63,210 bases of DNA from Chryseobacterium sp. (GCA_003248755.1 QFQW01000009.1:1-63210); one strand, 5' to 3'. Positions 17,464 through 27,347 are shown, numbered from the stretch's first letter. Notes: generated by a model not told the origin, from the letters alone. Program-made: numbers and translations.

Positions 17464-19161
17464 TTAATAACCGTTATTTTGTTTGTACAATCCCTGGCTG
17501 AAGTTAATCTGAGCCAATGGAATCGGGCAGTATTCTTCGATTCCGTGGTCAAATCCCGCCTGTGAATAATACGACCGTTTTGTTTTCTCGCCTGAGTAAT
17601 ACGTATTCATAGTCGTTGCTGTTGTTCCCCATCTCACCAGGTCGAAGAAACGGCTGCCTTCCATGGCAAACTCCATTCTGCGCTCCCATCTGAGGGCTTT
17701 TCTTGCAAAATCCTGATTCCACGTACAGTTCACCCCCGGCTCATATTTACTAATCAGATTATTGGTAGTATAGCTTCCGGTCAAAACCGTACTGTTCGCA
17801 GCACGCTGCCTCACCTGGTTGATTAACGGCAATGCTTCATTGATTTGTCCAAGCTCGATTAAGGCTTCGGCTTTCATCAGCAATACATCGGAATAGCGGA
17901 TGATAATCCTGTTTTTGGAATTGCCGTAGAAGGGGTCCACGTTTACAGTACAACCGCAGCCCACCGGAACATTTTCTTTTAATGACGCATAATAACCGTA
18001 GGTTCCCGGGCTTCTGTTCCAGCTTTCCTGGTAGATTTTGTTTTCCTCATATTTCCAAGGTAATCCCGGCAAAGCCACTGTGTGATACAGCCTTGGGTCC
18101 ACTTTGTAATTGTTGAGCTGATGATAATCCAAATCCGTATCGTTATAGGTATCGAACATCGGTAAACCTTGCGGTGTTGTTTTGAAGGCATTTACCAGAT
18201 TCTGGCTTGGCTTGTGGAAATCGCAGCATCCCAAACCTTGCGGAAGAGACAGGACATCACCATAATTCAGCCTTCCGAAAAGTGTTCCGTCATTATCGGA
18301 ATACTGGATGGAGAAAACCGATTCCGGACCGTTTTCGTGCGTTCCCGGAAGGAAGTTGTACCCAAAATCCGATTCCAAAGTATAGTTCCCAATCACCTGG
18401 TTGGCCGCATCAATTGATTTCTGAAGCGTTACCGGGTTGATTTGGGTCACTGTATAATTATCGTCCTGCTCATAAGCCTGATACAGCCGCACTTTGGCAA
18501 GATACGCATACGCTGCACTTTTCTTCGGCCTTCCGACTTCGGATTGGGTTGAAGGAAGATTGGCAGCCGCAAATTCAAAATCAGAAGCGATGGCGTCCCA
18601 CAATTGCTGGTCGGTTTTTGCCCGGTTGGAAATTTTTGGGTAATCTTCAATCGGCGTATTTTCATCCACATAAGGCACATATTTGAAGAGGATTTTCAGC
18701 ATAAAATAAAAATGCCCTCTTACAAATTTCATTTCGGCAATGCGTTTCTGCTTGTTCGGATATTGCGCTTCGGAAAGCTGATTCAGTGCTGCAATAGCTT
18801 TGTTGCAACGTCCGATTCCCACATAATGCAGATACCAGAGACGGTCTAATTCACCAAAATCCGAACGGATGTTGTTTGAAATTTCAAAAAAGTGAAATGC
18901 CTGGATGTCGTTGGTTCCGCTTCCGCCTTTGTAGGCATCGTCAGAACGTACATTTCCGTAAGGCCAAAGGCTGAAAGGTGTATCATAATGGTCGTTGCCG
19001 AGCGCAGCATAAGCCGCCACCACAAAACCGTCCACATTCTGAGGGGTTACCACATCGGCTTCGGAAAGCACCCCTCTCGGTTCATTGTCCAGGAAATCGT
19101 TGCAGGAAGTCATTCCCAAAAGGAATGTACAGGCAACTGTTAGAAATATATATTTTTTCAT
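17464..19161 (-). CDS. SusD-family outer-membrane glycan-binding lipoprotein
   Basis: A 565-residue SusD/RagB protein. Lipobox MTSC (Cys20) and the characteristic CNDFLDNEPRG start are followed by the helical TPR-like body (ALNQLSEAQYPNKQKRIAEMKFVRGHFYF) and the typical C-terminal segment with NRIIIRYSDVLLMKAEALIE and KALRWERRMEFAMEGSRFFDLVRWG. It caps the SusC channel and binds oligosaccharide at the surface. It is 232 bp downstream of susC and 13 bp upstream of the SusE-position gene. Levan or another fructan is inferred as ligand from the GH32 neighbours. Confidence 0.95.
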   Translation of the reverse strand: MKKYIFLTVACTFLLGMTSCNDFLDNEPRGVLSEADVVTPQNVDGFVVAAYAALGNDHYDTPFSLWPYGNVRSDDAYKGGSGTNDIQAFHFFEISNNIRSDFGELDRLWYLHYVGIGRCNKAIAALNQLSEAQYPNKQKRIAEMKFVRGHFYFMLKILFKYVPYVDENTPIEDYPKISNRAKTDQQLWDAIASDFEFAAANLPSTQSEVGRPKKSAAYAYLAKVRLYQAYEQDDNYTVTQINPVTLQKSIDAANQVIGNYTLESDFGYNFLPGTHENGPESVFSIQYSDNDGTLFGRLNYGDVLSLPQGLGCCDFHKPSQNLVNAFKTTPQGLPMFDTYNDTDLDYHQLNNYKVDPRLYHTVALPGLPWKYEENKIYQESWNRSPGTYGYYASLKENVPVGCGCTVNVDPFYGNSKNRIIIRYSDVLLMKAEALIELGQINEALPLINQVRQRAANSTVLTGSYTTNNLISKYEPGVNCTWNQDFARKALRWERRMEFAMEGSRFFDLVRWGTTATTMNTYYSGEKTKRSYYSQAGFDHGIEEYCPIPLAQINFSQGLYKQNNGY

Positions 19162-19203
19162 TGTTAAATATTATTTTTTAAAGTTTTAGTCTCTCAATTA
19201 TTT

Positions 19204-19351
19204 ACCACAAAAGGCACAAAAGCTAATTTTATAATTCTCATTCAGACAGCCATAGTTATCAAAAGAATAAAATCAAAGATTTTAAAAACTTTTGTGGACT
19301 CGTTTGATATCTCACATTCGGCTTTATATATAGAATCAGCATCTTTTGTGG
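19204..19351. repeat. Noncoding susC-susD spacer with distant inverted repeat
   Basis: The 232-bp spacer holds ACCACAAAAG (19204-19213) and its exact inverse CTTTTGTGGT (19342-19351) about 130 bp apart, with no reading frame between. It may be an eroded intergenic repeat or an RNA structure that sets the susC to susD ratio. Confidence 0.4.
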
Positions 19352-19393
19352 TTGAATAAAAGTTTTTCACTTAGCGAGAGTTGTATTGAAATT

Positions 19394-22300
19394 TTATAAT
19401 GATAAATTAACTCCAAAATTAAACGTCAGCGGAAGCGGATAGCCGAAAGCCGGCGTTTCCGGGTCGATGCCTGTGAAGCTCTTGGATTTGATGGTCAGAA
19501 GATTCTGTGCACTGATATAAATCCTGAAATTGGTGATTTTATACTGTTCCAGCACATTTTTCGGAATGCTGTACCCCAATTGTAAAACCCTTAATTTCAG
19601 ATAGCTTCCGTTTTCCACATAGTAGGATGAAAACCTGGATTCCGCATTGCTGTCCACTGTCGTCAATGCCGGAATGTCGGAGTTCGGATTCTGCGGCGAC
19701 CACGCATTGAGCAATCTCGTTCCTTTGTTGGAACCGACATCATCCACGCTCCAGAAATCGGTCTGATATTTTTTGGCATTGATAACATCTACATCGCCGA
19801 TGCCTTGCCAGAAGGTTGACAAATCGAAATTTTTATAAGAGAAATTAAGATTAACGCCATACATAAAACCCGGGTTCGGATTTCCAATCCACGTTCTGTC
19901 TTTATCGTCGATGATGCCGTCGTTGTTTAAATCGGCATACCGGATTCTTCCCAGGCCTTTCCCGGGTTGTGTGGCGGAATTATCCACCTCGGCCTGTGTT
20001 CTGAAAAGTCCGTCGGCAACATAACCGTACATTGAATTAATCGGCCTTCCGAGAATATTATCGGTCGTTCCGTTTCCGCCATAATTGTTGATAACCGATT
20101 GCGGCAACTCTGTGATTTTGTTCCGGTTCATTGAAAAGTTCCCTGAAATTTCGTACCCAAAGCTACCAGCCGTTTTATCGGCATAGCCTAAAGCGACCTC
20201 AAGCCCTTTATTTTCCATAGATGCACCATTAATCCAGCGGTTTCCGCCCTCGCCAATTACCCCGAGATACGGCGGCAGCACGAGAATGTCTTTGGTTGCT
20301 TTTTTGTAAATATCCACGCTCCCGGTCAGCTTCTGATTAAAAAATCCGAAATCCAGTCCGAGGTTGGTCTGTGTAGTGGTTTCCCATCTTAAATCATCAT
20401 TTTTAGTTTGAGTGGCAATAAATCCTGACGGCAATAAACCGCTTCCTACCCCGGAAATATCGTAAGCCGTACCGTAAGAAGTTGCCCAGGTGGGATTGCC
20501 GCCTGCATAATTCGCAATGTACAGCGAGTACACCGCCGAGTTACTGATTTCCTGGTTCCCGGTCTGCCCCCAGCCTGCTCTCAGCCTCAAATCCGAGAAA
20601 AACGGAATCCATTTCTCTGCAAAATCTTCTTTGTTGATTCTCCAACCAGCCGAAAATGCCGGGAACGTTCCGAAACGGTTGTTTTTCCCGAATCTTGAAG
20701 AGCCGTCATAACGCACGGTTGCGGAGAACAGGTAACGGTTGTCGTAATCGTAAGAGAATTTCCCGAAATAGGACAACAGGCTGTAATAGGTAGAGCTGCC
20801 ACCGTTGAAGGCATCGCCGGTTCCGGCATCGGGATACATATAATCCGGTGTCTCAATCAGGAATCCTTCTTTTCTGAGCCAGGTATTGTTGTAGGTATCG
20901 CGGTACATTTCCATCCCACCCAGCAAATCGAAGTGGTGGTTTCCTGCTTTGGCAGTGTATTGTGCGGTATTGCTCCACGTCCATTTTTCGGTATCGGACT
21001 GGTCGATGTTCACCGCATTGGTCTTGTTCTGAAGATAGCCGGAAACATAGCTCCGTTGCAGCATTCTTTTATAGTAGTTTGAAAAATCAATCCCAAAGCT
21101 GGATTTCAGAGTAAGGTTTTTCACGGGCTGCAATTCGGCGTAGACGTTTCCGAAAAAACGCTGGTAACGGTAGCCGTTATCTTTGTTGTATTCCAGAAGA
21201 CGGACAGGATTCTGACGGTCGTTCATCCCGCCCACCGGGCCTCCCCACCCGATTCCGTCCACGGTGTGAACAGGAATGACAGGCAGCGCTCTCAAAGCCG
21301 GGTCCAGAACGCCGGGGTCCATCACTTCATTGGTTTTATTGAAGGTGAAATTTTCCCCGATTCTCAATTTACCATCGAAAAAATTGTAGGAAGTGTTCAC
21401 ACGGGCGGACAATCTTTTGAAATTGGTCAGCTTTACAATACCGTCATTATCATAATAACCCATTGAGAAATAGTAAGAACCTTTGTCTGATGCGCTTGAA
21501 GCGGCTACATCCAAAGAATTGGCAACGCCGGTCTGGGAAACCTCATCGTACCAGTTGGTATTGGCCGATTTGATAGTTTTCGCTGCATCCAGGTATTCCG
21601 GAACATAGCTATTGTATAAGGTCGGGATCCCATTCTGGACACCCCAGTCGAAAGTATAGCTCAGGTTATTGTTATTCGGGTTCAGGCCGTCGTTGATGTT
21701 GGCCTGCCAAAGCACCTGCCCGAATTGTTTTGCGTTGAGAACAGGGGTCTTTTTTGCATATTGGGAAAAAGCAGTATAATAATTCAGGTCGATTCTCATC
21801 CTGCCTTTTTTTCCTTTCTTCGTGGTAATGATAATCACCCCATTAGCTGCCCTGGAGCCGTAGATGCTGGCGGATGAAGCATCTTTCAGCACCTGCATCG
21901 TTTCGATATCGGCAGGATTCAGCTCGTGCATTCCCGCTTTTGTAGGAACGCCGTCTATCACAAAAAGCGGGTCTGTATTGCCACCACCCAAGGTACTAAT
22001 CCCACGAATGAGGATTTTGGTATTGCCTCCGGAAGGCGAACCGTCCGTAGAGATATTTAACCCCGCCACTCTTCCTTGAAGGGATTTGATGGGGTTAGGT
22101 TCCCCTTGTTTGTTCAGGTCTTTCATATCGACAACAGAAACCGCACCCGTGATGTCGGCTTTTTTCTGTTTTGTGTAGCCTGTAACCACCACTTCATCAA
22201 TGTTTCTGATTTTATCATTTACCAAAGTGATATTGAGCACCGTTTTCTCATCCACAACCACTTCCTGGGAAGAATAATCGGGATACGTGAAAACAAGCGT

Positions 22301-22501
22301 ATTTCCTTTCTTCAAATCATTGATTTGAAACGTACCACTACTGTCGGTCGTTGTGGTAGCACCCGTTTCGGAAACGGTCACTGTTACACCACTGAGCGGT
22401 TTCTGATTGGAAGACAGCACCTTTCCTTTCACAATTTCCTGTGCAAAAAGGCAGGAAAACGGAAGAAGGCAAAAGGCGACTGCAATTTTATATTTCTTCA
22501 T
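19394..22501 (-). CDS. SusC-family TonB-dependent fructan transporter
   Basis: A 1035-residue outer-membrane importer. Signal peptide (cleavage near CLFAQ), carboxypeptidase-like regulatory domain (about 22-105), TonB-box region with DEVVVTGYT, plug domain (about 120-230, with PLFVIDGVP and SIYGSRAANGVIIITTKKG) and a 22-strand barrel ending LTFNFGVNLSL. Imports oligosaccharides with SusD into the periplasm. It is 56 bp downstream of the GH32 exo-enzyme gene in the same operon. Family certain; levan specificity by context. Confidence 0.95.
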   Translation of the reverse strand: MKKYKIAVAFCLLPFSCLFAQEIVKGKVLSSNQKPLSGVTVTVSETGATTTTDSSGTFQINDLKKGNTLVFTYPDYSSQEVVVDEKTVLNITLVNDKIRNIDEVVVTGYTKQKKADITGAVSVVDMKDLNKQGEPNPIKSLQGRVAGLNISTDGSPSGGNTKILIRGISTLGGGNTDPLFVIDGVPTKAGMHELNPADIETMQVLKDASSASIYGSRAANGVIIITTKKGKKGRMRIDLNYYTAFSQYAKKTPVLNAKQFGQVLWQANINDGLNPNNNNLSYTFDWGVQNGIPTLYNSYVPEYLDAAKTIKSANTNWYDEVSQTGVANSLDVAASSASDKGSYYFSMGYYDNDGIVKLTNFKRLSARVNTSYNFFDGKLRIGENFTFNKTNEVMDPGVLDPALRALPVIPVHTVDGIGWGGPVGGMNDRQNPVRLLEYNKDNGYRYQRFFGNVYAELQPVKNLTLKSSFGIDFSNYYKRMLQRSYVSGYLQNKTNAVNIDQSDTEKWTWSNTAQYTAKAGNHHFDLLGGMEMYRDTYNNTWLRKEGFLIETPDYMYPDAGTGDAFNGGSSTYYSLLSYFGKFSYDYDNRYLFSATVRYDGSSRFGKNNRFGTFPAFSAGWRINKEDFAEKWIPFFSDLRLRAGWGQTGNQEISNSAVYSLYIANYAGGNPTWATSYGTAYDISGVGSGLLPSGFIATQTKNDDLRWETTTQTNLGLDFGFFNQKLTGSVDIYKKATKDILVLPPYLGVIGEGGNRWINGASMENKGLEVALGYADKTAGSFGYEISGNFSMNRNKITELPQSVINNYGGNGTTDNILGRPINSMYGYVADGLFRTQAEVDNSATQPGKGLGRIRYADLNNDGIIDDKDRTWIGNPNPGFMYGVNLNFSYKNFDLSTFWQGIGDVDVINAKKYQTDFWSVDDVGSNKGTRLLNAWSPQNPNSDIPALTTVDSNAESRFSSYYVENGSYLKLRVLQLGYSIPKNVLEQYKITNFRIYISAQNLLTIKSKSFTGIDPETPAFGYPLPLTFNFGVNLSL

Positions 22502-22557
22502 ATCATATAGTTTTAATTTTAATTAATTGTCTACGGAATGTCCTACACAGATATTAT

Positions 22558-24111
22558 TTATTTAATATCAAGCTGATTTGCATTGATATTTAATGAACTT
22601 CCTTTCGTATCTGTTGATAATGTCAGCTCTGAGAAATGTTCGTTCGGAAAGAAGATTTCGGTCAGTACTTTTTCGCCGTTATTAAAGAAGATTTCTATGG
22701 AAGTCTTATCCAAAACCACTTTCATTTTTGCATTGGTATATGCCTGGCCCAGCGGTGCTTTGGTAACCGGCGTTGCGTAATTTTTCCCGAAAGCTGTTTT
22801 CCCTGATTTGAAACGGTCGACGAAGAGTTCCCCGGTCTTATTATCCATCCCGAAAATCAGTTCTTCCCCCAATGAATTTTTCAGTGCGAAAGTGTAGGTT
22901 CCGGCGGTCATTTTGTTTATATCCAAATCTAAAACGGATTTGCTAAGGTCAATTTCCGATTTGCCAAACAGTTTATTTTCAGGTTTTACATTGATTCTTT
23001 TCTTTATGGATTTTCCCTGATAATTTTTTAGGTGGGAAACCGGAACATTTCTGAGGATATAACCATCTTTTGTTTTTTTGAGTGAAACTTCTCTTGCCAC
23101 GGTCATACTGCTGCGCCACGCTTCGGTAGGAACTTCCTGCGCATATTCCCAATTGCTCATCCAGCCGATGATGATTCTCTTGTCCTGCGGAATATTGTCG
23201 AAGGAGACACTCGCATAGTTGTCTTTCCCCCAATCCAGCCAGGCAGCTTTTTCTTTATGAAGCTGTTGATTAAAAAGTTCATCCGTCTTAAAAGTTTTCC
23301 CGTCGAAATCACCGACAAAATACTGTCCGGCAGAACCTTTGTTCGGTCCGCCCGGATTGATGTTGACAATCAACACCCATTTTTCTTCGTTGGTTCCCTG
23401 CACTTTCAGCGGAAATAGGTCGGGGCATTCCCAAACGCCGCCGTGCGCACCTTCCTCTTTCCCGAATTCGGATTGGAATGTCCAGTCTTTCAGGTTTTTT
23501 GATGCGTAGAAGTGTGTTCTGTCCTGAGCGGCCAATACCATTATCCACTGTTGTCTTTTAGCATCCCAAGATATTTTCGGGTCACGGAAATCACGGATTC
23601 CGGGGTTTTGAAGAACCGGATTGGAAGCATATTTTGTCCACGTTTTGCTGTTGTCGAGAGAATAAGCAATTCCCTGGGATTCCACGTCTATTTTCCCGTC
23701 TTTTTCTCGGTTGGGATTGTGATAGGTGTAGATGGCGATGACCGGATTGTTTTTGGAATCTCCGAAACCTGAAGTGTTGTTTTTATCCACCACTGCACTT
23801 CCCGAGAAAATGTATCCCAAATCATCCGGATAAAGTGCTATCGGCTGCTCTTCCCATTTCACCAAGTCTTTACTGGTTGCGTGTCCCCAATGCATAGGTC
23901 CCCATTTGTTTCCATCCGGATAGTACTGGAAGAACATATGATAAATTCCGTCTTTGTAATAGAGTCCGTTCGGGTCGTTCATCCAGCCCGTTTTGGGGCT
24001 GAAATGGAAGTTGGGACGATAAAGCTGTTCTTCCTTCTTCGAATCCGACTGAGCGTTGAGATTCGAAAAAAAGATAGATGCAACAATTAAACTTGATATT
24101 ATTTTTTTCAT
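22558..24111 (-). CDS. GH32 exo-levanase/fructosidase, periplasmic
   Basis: A 517-residue classical GH32 enzyme. Signal peptide without lipobox (cleavage after SNLNAQ) suggests the periplasm. Catalytic residues: nucleophile Asp46 in WMNDPNG, transition-state stabiliser Asp177 in FRDPK, acid/base Glu228 in WECPDLF. The five-bladed propeller covers about 30-345 and a C-terminal beta-sandwich the rest, with conserved VSLKKT and VDRFKSGK segments. It would release fructose from oligosaccharides imported by SusC/SusD, feeding the MFS porter and fructokinase. Confidence 0.93.
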   Translation of the reverse strand: MKKIISSLIVASIFFSNLNAQSDSKKEEQLYRPNFHFSPKTGWMNDPNGLYYKDGIYHMFFQYYPDGNKWGPMHWGHATSKDLVKWEEQPIALYPDDLGYIFSGSAVVDKNNTSGFGDSKNNPVIAIYTYHNPNREKDGKIDVESQGIAYSLDNSKTWTKYASNPVLQNPGIRDFRDPKISWDAKRQQWIMVLAAQDRTHFYASKNLKDWTFQSEFGKEEGAHGGVWECPDLFPLKVQGTNEEKWVLIVNINPGGPNKGSAGQYFVGDFDGKTFKTDELFNQQLHKEKAAWLDWGKDNYASVSFDNIPQDKRIIIGWMSNWEYAQEVPTEAWRSSMTVAREVSLKKTKDGYILRNVPVSHLKNYQGKSIKKRINVKPENKLFGKSEIDLSKSVLDLDINKMTAGTYTFALKNSLGEELIFGMDNKTGELFVDRFKSGKTAFGKNYATPVTKAPLGQAYTNAKMKVVLDKTSIEIFFNNGEKVLTEIFFPNEHFSELTLSTDTKGSSLNINANQLDIK

Positions 24112-24128
24112 TATGATTATTTTTTTAA

Positions 24129-24158
24129 TTCACGCAGATTTTGCGGATTTGGCAGATT
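24129..24158. repeat. Three imperfect 9-bp tandem units
   Basis: Directly upstream of the GH32 gene, GCAGATTTT, GCGGATTTG and GCAGATTTT follow each other. Similar degenerate strings are common in flavobacterial intergenic DNA (from memory); no function is assigned. Confidence 0.35.
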
Positions 24159-24273
24159 TTAATTTTTTTGGTTGAGTTTGAGCTTTTTCCGATTTTTTTG
24201 AACCTGATTGAGTTTTCATTCAGATATGTAAGAGAGTCAAAATATTATTTTTTAGGACAAGTCTTGTTTTATA

Positions 24274-24362
24274 CCGAATCCCGCAGCCCGGCCTGAGTGG
24301 AGCTCTTTTTGTGAGGAGGCACGAAGAGCAAAAAAGCGGGAACGGATGACGGATAAAGCTGT
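24274..24362. repeat. GC-rich structured intergenic repeat between MFS and GH32 genes
   Basis: A locally GC-rich block with nested inverted repeats: outer CCCGC (24280-24284)/GCGGG (24336-24340) and inner GCTCTT (24302-24307)/AAGAGC (24324-24329). The composition and layout recall dispersed repeats seen between genes in Chryseobacterium and Flavobacterium (from memory). It could weaken read-through inside the levan operon. Confidence 0.45.
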
Positions 24363-24402
24363 CCAAATCTTTAAAGTTTCTTTTGCTGAAATTAACTGAG
24401 TT

Positions 24403-25716
24403 TTATTCTTTCGTTAAGGTTTTGCTGAGTTTTTCGAGGGAAACACCTTTGGTCTCTGGCATCATAAAAATCACGAACAATAGCTGGAAGACCATTGCAA
24501 CGGTGAAGACCAGAAATACGGTTCCTGCACCAATGGTGGAAAATAAAGTCGGTATCAGTGACGGAATAACCGCTGCCAAAACCCAGTGCGTGGAACTTCC
24601 GAAGGCCTGTCCAGAAGCCCGGAGATGATTAGGGAAAATTTCGGAAATGAAGACCCAAATCACCGTTCCCTGACCGATAGCGTGCGAAGCAATGAACAGG
24701 AACAGGAATACCGGAATCGCCAGACCTGACCAATGGAAATAAAACGCCATCGAAACGAGTCCCAAGGAAATAATATACCCGACGGAACCAATATACATGA
24801 GGGTTCTTCTGCCAACCTTGTCGATAAGATTAACGCCGACGAGGGTGAAAACCATATTCACAATGCCAATCCCGATGCTGCTGAGCAGTGCGGTTTTCTC
24901 ACCCAACCCTGCTTCACCAAAAATCCTCGGTGCATAATATAAGAAGGCGTTAATTCCCGACATCTGGTTGAAAAAGGCAACCAAAAAAGCCAGCATCAGC
25001 GGGAAACGGTATTTTTTCATAAAGATATTCTCCTTCGGTGCTTCGGCGTGGTCATCTTCCATCTGTGTGATGAGCGTGTCGGAATCCTGGTCCGGACTGA
25101 TGATTTTCATTACATTTTTAGCTTCTTCTATTCTGCCTTTGGAGACCAGCCATCTTGGACTTTCGGGAATGATGAAAACGCAAAGTGTATAGATAGCTGC
25201 CGGAATCGCCTGAACGCCAAGCATCCAACGCCAGTCGTTATCACCGATTCCGCTGAGTAAATAATTGGATAAGAAGGCCACCAAAATCCCCAAAACGATG
25301 TTGAACTGATAGAGCGAAACGAGTCGGCCACGGTCTTTTGCCGGTGCAATCTCAGAAATGTAAGCCGGTGCAGCAATGGTAGAAGCACCGACACCTAAAC
25401 CGCCCATAAACCTGAAAAATGCAAAGAGATAAGGGTCATTGGAAAATGCTGTTCCGATGGCGGAAAGTGCATATAATACACCGATGGCCAGTAAGGTTTT
25501 CTTTCTTCCGAATTTATTGGTTGGAATTCCGCCGAAGATGGCTCCTATAACGGTTCCCCACAATGCCATTCCCATTACAACAGCTCCGTGGAAAGCGTCT
25601 GAGCTATGCCAGAGTGCCTGTAGTTTTTTATCGGCCCCGGAAATCACCACTACATCAAACCCGAAAAGAAATCCTGCCAACGCTGCGGTGACAGACCACA
25701 TCACAATTTTATTCAT
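24403..25716 (-). CDS. MFS sugar porter, likely fructose permease of the levan locus
   Basis: A 437-residue 12-helix transporter of the sugar porter family. Signatures: the early GFLFGFDVVVISGA, the loop GRKKTLL, RFMGGLGVGAS, the diagnostic PESPRWL before the central loop, and DKVGRR plus PETKG at the end. It carries monosaccharides across the inner membrane by proton symport or facilitated diffusion. As first gene of the levan operon, ahead of the exo-GH32, it corresponds to the fructose transporter of the B. thetaiotaomicron locus. Fructose specificity inferred. Confidence 0.92.
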   Translation of the reverse strand: MNKIVMWSVTAALAGFLFGFDVVVISGADKKLQALWHSSDAFHGAVVMGMALWGTVIGAIFGGIPTNKFGRKKTLLAIGVLYALSAIGTAFSNDPYLFAFFRFMGGLGVGASTIAAPAYISEIAPAKDRGRLVSLYQFNIVLGILVAFLSNYLLSGIGDNDWRWMLGVQAIPAAIYTLCVFIIPESPRWLVSKGRIEEAKNVMKIISPDQDSDTLITQMEDDHAEAPKENIFMKKYRFPLMLAFLVAFFNQMSGINAFLYYAPRIFGEAGLGEKTALLSSIGIGIVNMVFTLVGVNLIDKVGRRTLMYIGSVGYIISLGLVSMAFYFHWSGLAIPVFLFLFIASHAIGQGTVIWVFISEIFPNHLRASGQAFGSSTHWVLAAVIPSLIPTLFSTIGAGTVFLVFTVAMVFQLLFVIFMMPETKGVSLEKLSKTLTKE

Positions 25717-26204
25717 CTGTATATATTTATTATTTTTTATTAGTCAGATGGAATCGCTCTTTCTTCATTATATTAACTTTTTCAAATGATGAGCGATTTC
25801 ATTATAGAAAAATTATTAATTTGTTTGTGGCTAATATATCCCGGGAAGGTAATGTGAGGGTCTAATTATGTAACAAAATATTTCGTCAGGGTTAATTATT
25901 TGTTAATTTGTTTTAATTAACTGAAAATCAAAGTATTGTATTTAAATCATTTTAATGAATTATAATAATATTTCAAAAATGTAACATCATTTTATGAAAA
26001 TGTTACCTGGTTTCTGAGGTTTTTGAGAGGGATGAACGAATATCGGCGTGGGGAGATTGCCCGAAAACTGATGCGAAGTTTTTAGGAAGTTTTGGCTTCT
26101 CTTTTTATAATGAATGTTACAGATGGAGCAAGTTGCTTGAGTTGCTTGAAACATACGTCTGGTGACGGGCGGAATGCGAGACGTAAAAAGTACTATATAA
26201 AATA
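25717..26204. other. Long regulatory intergenic region upstream of the levan operon
   Basis: Between the MFS start and the terminator at 26205 no gene is seen on either strand. The region is AT-rich near the operon, holds the predicted operator at 25974-26007 and further GTAACA/TGTTAC-containing sites near 25869 and 26113. It also has an ACGTCT (26155-26160)/AGACGT (26179-26184) hairpin and a tandem AGTTGCTTG pair just before it. Confidence 0.5.
25974..26007 (-). promoter_or_regulatory. Predicted HTCS operator of the levan operon (copy 1)
   Basis: Read on the minus strand: CATTTTCATAA (26002-25992), a 5-nt gap, then TGTTACATTTTTG (25986-25974). Nearly the same bipartite string, in the same orientation to transcription, precedes the T9SS DUF4960-like gene at 30732-30759. 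It lies about 260 bp upstream of the MFS start. The AraC-type output domain of the hybrid regulator at 27862 is the natural candidate to bind it. Confidence 0.55.
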
Positions 26205-26234
26205 AAAAGCAGCCACCGTATGGCCGCCGCTTTT
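26205..26234 (-). terminator. Terminator of the small membrane-protein gene
   Basis: Minus strand: 13-bp stem starting AAAAGC and ending GCTTTT with one mismatch and two G-T pairs, 4-nt loop, then TATTTTATATAG. It lies 48 bp after the stop at 26283. Confidence 0.7.
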
Positions 26235-26282
26235 AATATATAAGGACATTTGTGACAACTGATATAATAAGCTTTGAGTATT

Positions 26283-26687
26283 CTATGGTTTTATCCTGAT
26301 AACTGCCCAAAGCTTGAGAACTGCCCATATTTCTGCACCTGCGAGCATCAATAAAGCAAATGTATTGGCAGTTATACCGTCATTTACAAGACCAATGACA
26401 ACATCTCCCAGCTCAATGACTATCCTGGATATTAAAGAAATGAATAGCCATCGCGGATTATTGGCAACAAGTGAAATCGCCAATGCAACCAAGCTTCCCA
26501 ATATACGTACCCCTGCACTCTCGAAACCCACTCTGGCAGAATATGTGTCCAAAGTTGCATGTGAAAAGCTCAGGCCGGGATTAAACGTATAGACATAGCA
26601 GAAAAAACTACCTGCAACAAGCAAAATTATCGTGAAGATTTTTACCGATTTCGGAATTTGCCCATGGTTTAACCTATTTTGATTCAT
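26283..26687 (-). CDS. Small four-helix membrane protein (DUF4345/DUF4267-like)
   Basis: A 134-residue protein with about four hydrophobic helices (starts IFTIILLVAGSFF, ILGSLVALAISLV, WLFISLISRIVIE, LMLAGAEIWAVL). The pattern, with an arginine-glutamate pair in SRIVIELGD, resembles small DUF4345/DUF4267-type proteins, but I do not recognise it with certainty. It lies 6 bp downstream of the NAD(P)-binding protein, so the two are one operon, controlled from the divergent region with the HxlR regulator. Confidence 0.6.
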   Translation of the reverse strand: MNQNRLNHGQIPKSVKIFTIILLVAGSFFCYVYTFNPGLSFSHATLDTYSARVGFESAGVRILGSLVALAISLVANNPRWLFISLISRIVIELGDVVIGLVNDGITANTFALLMLAGAEIWAVLKLWAVIRIKP

Positions 26688-26693
26688 TATTTT

Positions 26694-27326
26694 TTATTTA
26701 TTTGAAATAGAAACATACTGATGCAGCGCAGTCGGATTTTCGGCCTGCTTTACCATAAAATCTGCCACATCAGCACGGTTGACGGCACCGATATTGATGC
26801 CTTTGTACAGTTTTGTTTCGGTTCTGTACTTTTCAGTAACCGGCTTATCTTGGAGAAGCCCCGGTCTTATGATTTCCCAATTTATTTTCGAGGCGGTAAT
26901 GATTTCTTCCATTTTCGTTTTGTCGGCATATATATCCTTTAATAAAAACCTGAAAAACAGTTTCATCAGAAATGAATGATAAGCACCACTTTTGCCTGCA
27001 CCAAAGCCCGTCAAGATGATAAACGGAATTTTTGTATCTGATTCGGATTGCACTTCCGTCAATAGTTTCGCAAAATCGGAATACAAGGTTGTCGCCTTCA
27101 TACTTTTTCCGGTTCCCAAAGCTACAATGACGACTTCTGCGTTTCTTATGGATTTTTTTAAATCATCTTTGTTGGTGGCGCTGCCTTTTACTGTGATTAA
27201 ATCAGGGTTTTCCGGCAGATTGATTTCGGAGCGGGAAAGTGCTGTTACGTTATGACCTCTTTCCAAAGCCCTTTTTACCGTTTCAAGTCCAACGCCTGCC
27301 GAAGCACCTATGATAGTGATATTCAT
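26694..27326 (-). CDS. NAD(P)-binding atypical short-chain dehydrogenase (NmrA/SDR5-like)
   Basis: A 210-residue Rossmann-fold protein. The N-terminal dinucleotide motif is IIGASAGVGLETVKRALERGH; further on come VVIVALGTGKS and the family's WEIIRPGLL. Atypical SDRs of this kind reduce quinones or act as NAD(P)H sensors. It has no clear Tyr-x-x-x-Lys pair, as usual in this subgroup. It is divergent from the HxlR regulator gene; such pairs are often self-contained redox or electrophile-response units. Confidence 0.82.
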   Translation of the reverse strand: MNITIIGASAGVGLETVKRALERGHNVTALSRSEINLPENPDLITVKGSATNKDDLKKSIRNAEVVIVALGTGKSMKATTLYSDFAKLLTEVQSESDTKIPFIILTGFGAGKSGAYHSFLMKLFFRFLLKDIYADKTKMEEIITASKINWEIIRPGLLQDKPVTEKYRTETKLYKGINIGAVNRADVADFMVKQAENPTALHQYVSISNK

Positions 27327-27347
27327 CGCCTTTCAATTATTAAAAAG

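Noticed and set aside
16056..17552. Start of the SusE-position gene at 17552
   Set aside because: The extra 34 residues overlap susD and carry no signal; the ATG at 17450 gives a lipoprotein signal and normal spacing.
22076..22510. 144-codon plus-strand frame opposite susC
   Set aside because: It lies opposite the susC regulatory and plug domains and has no recognisable family features.
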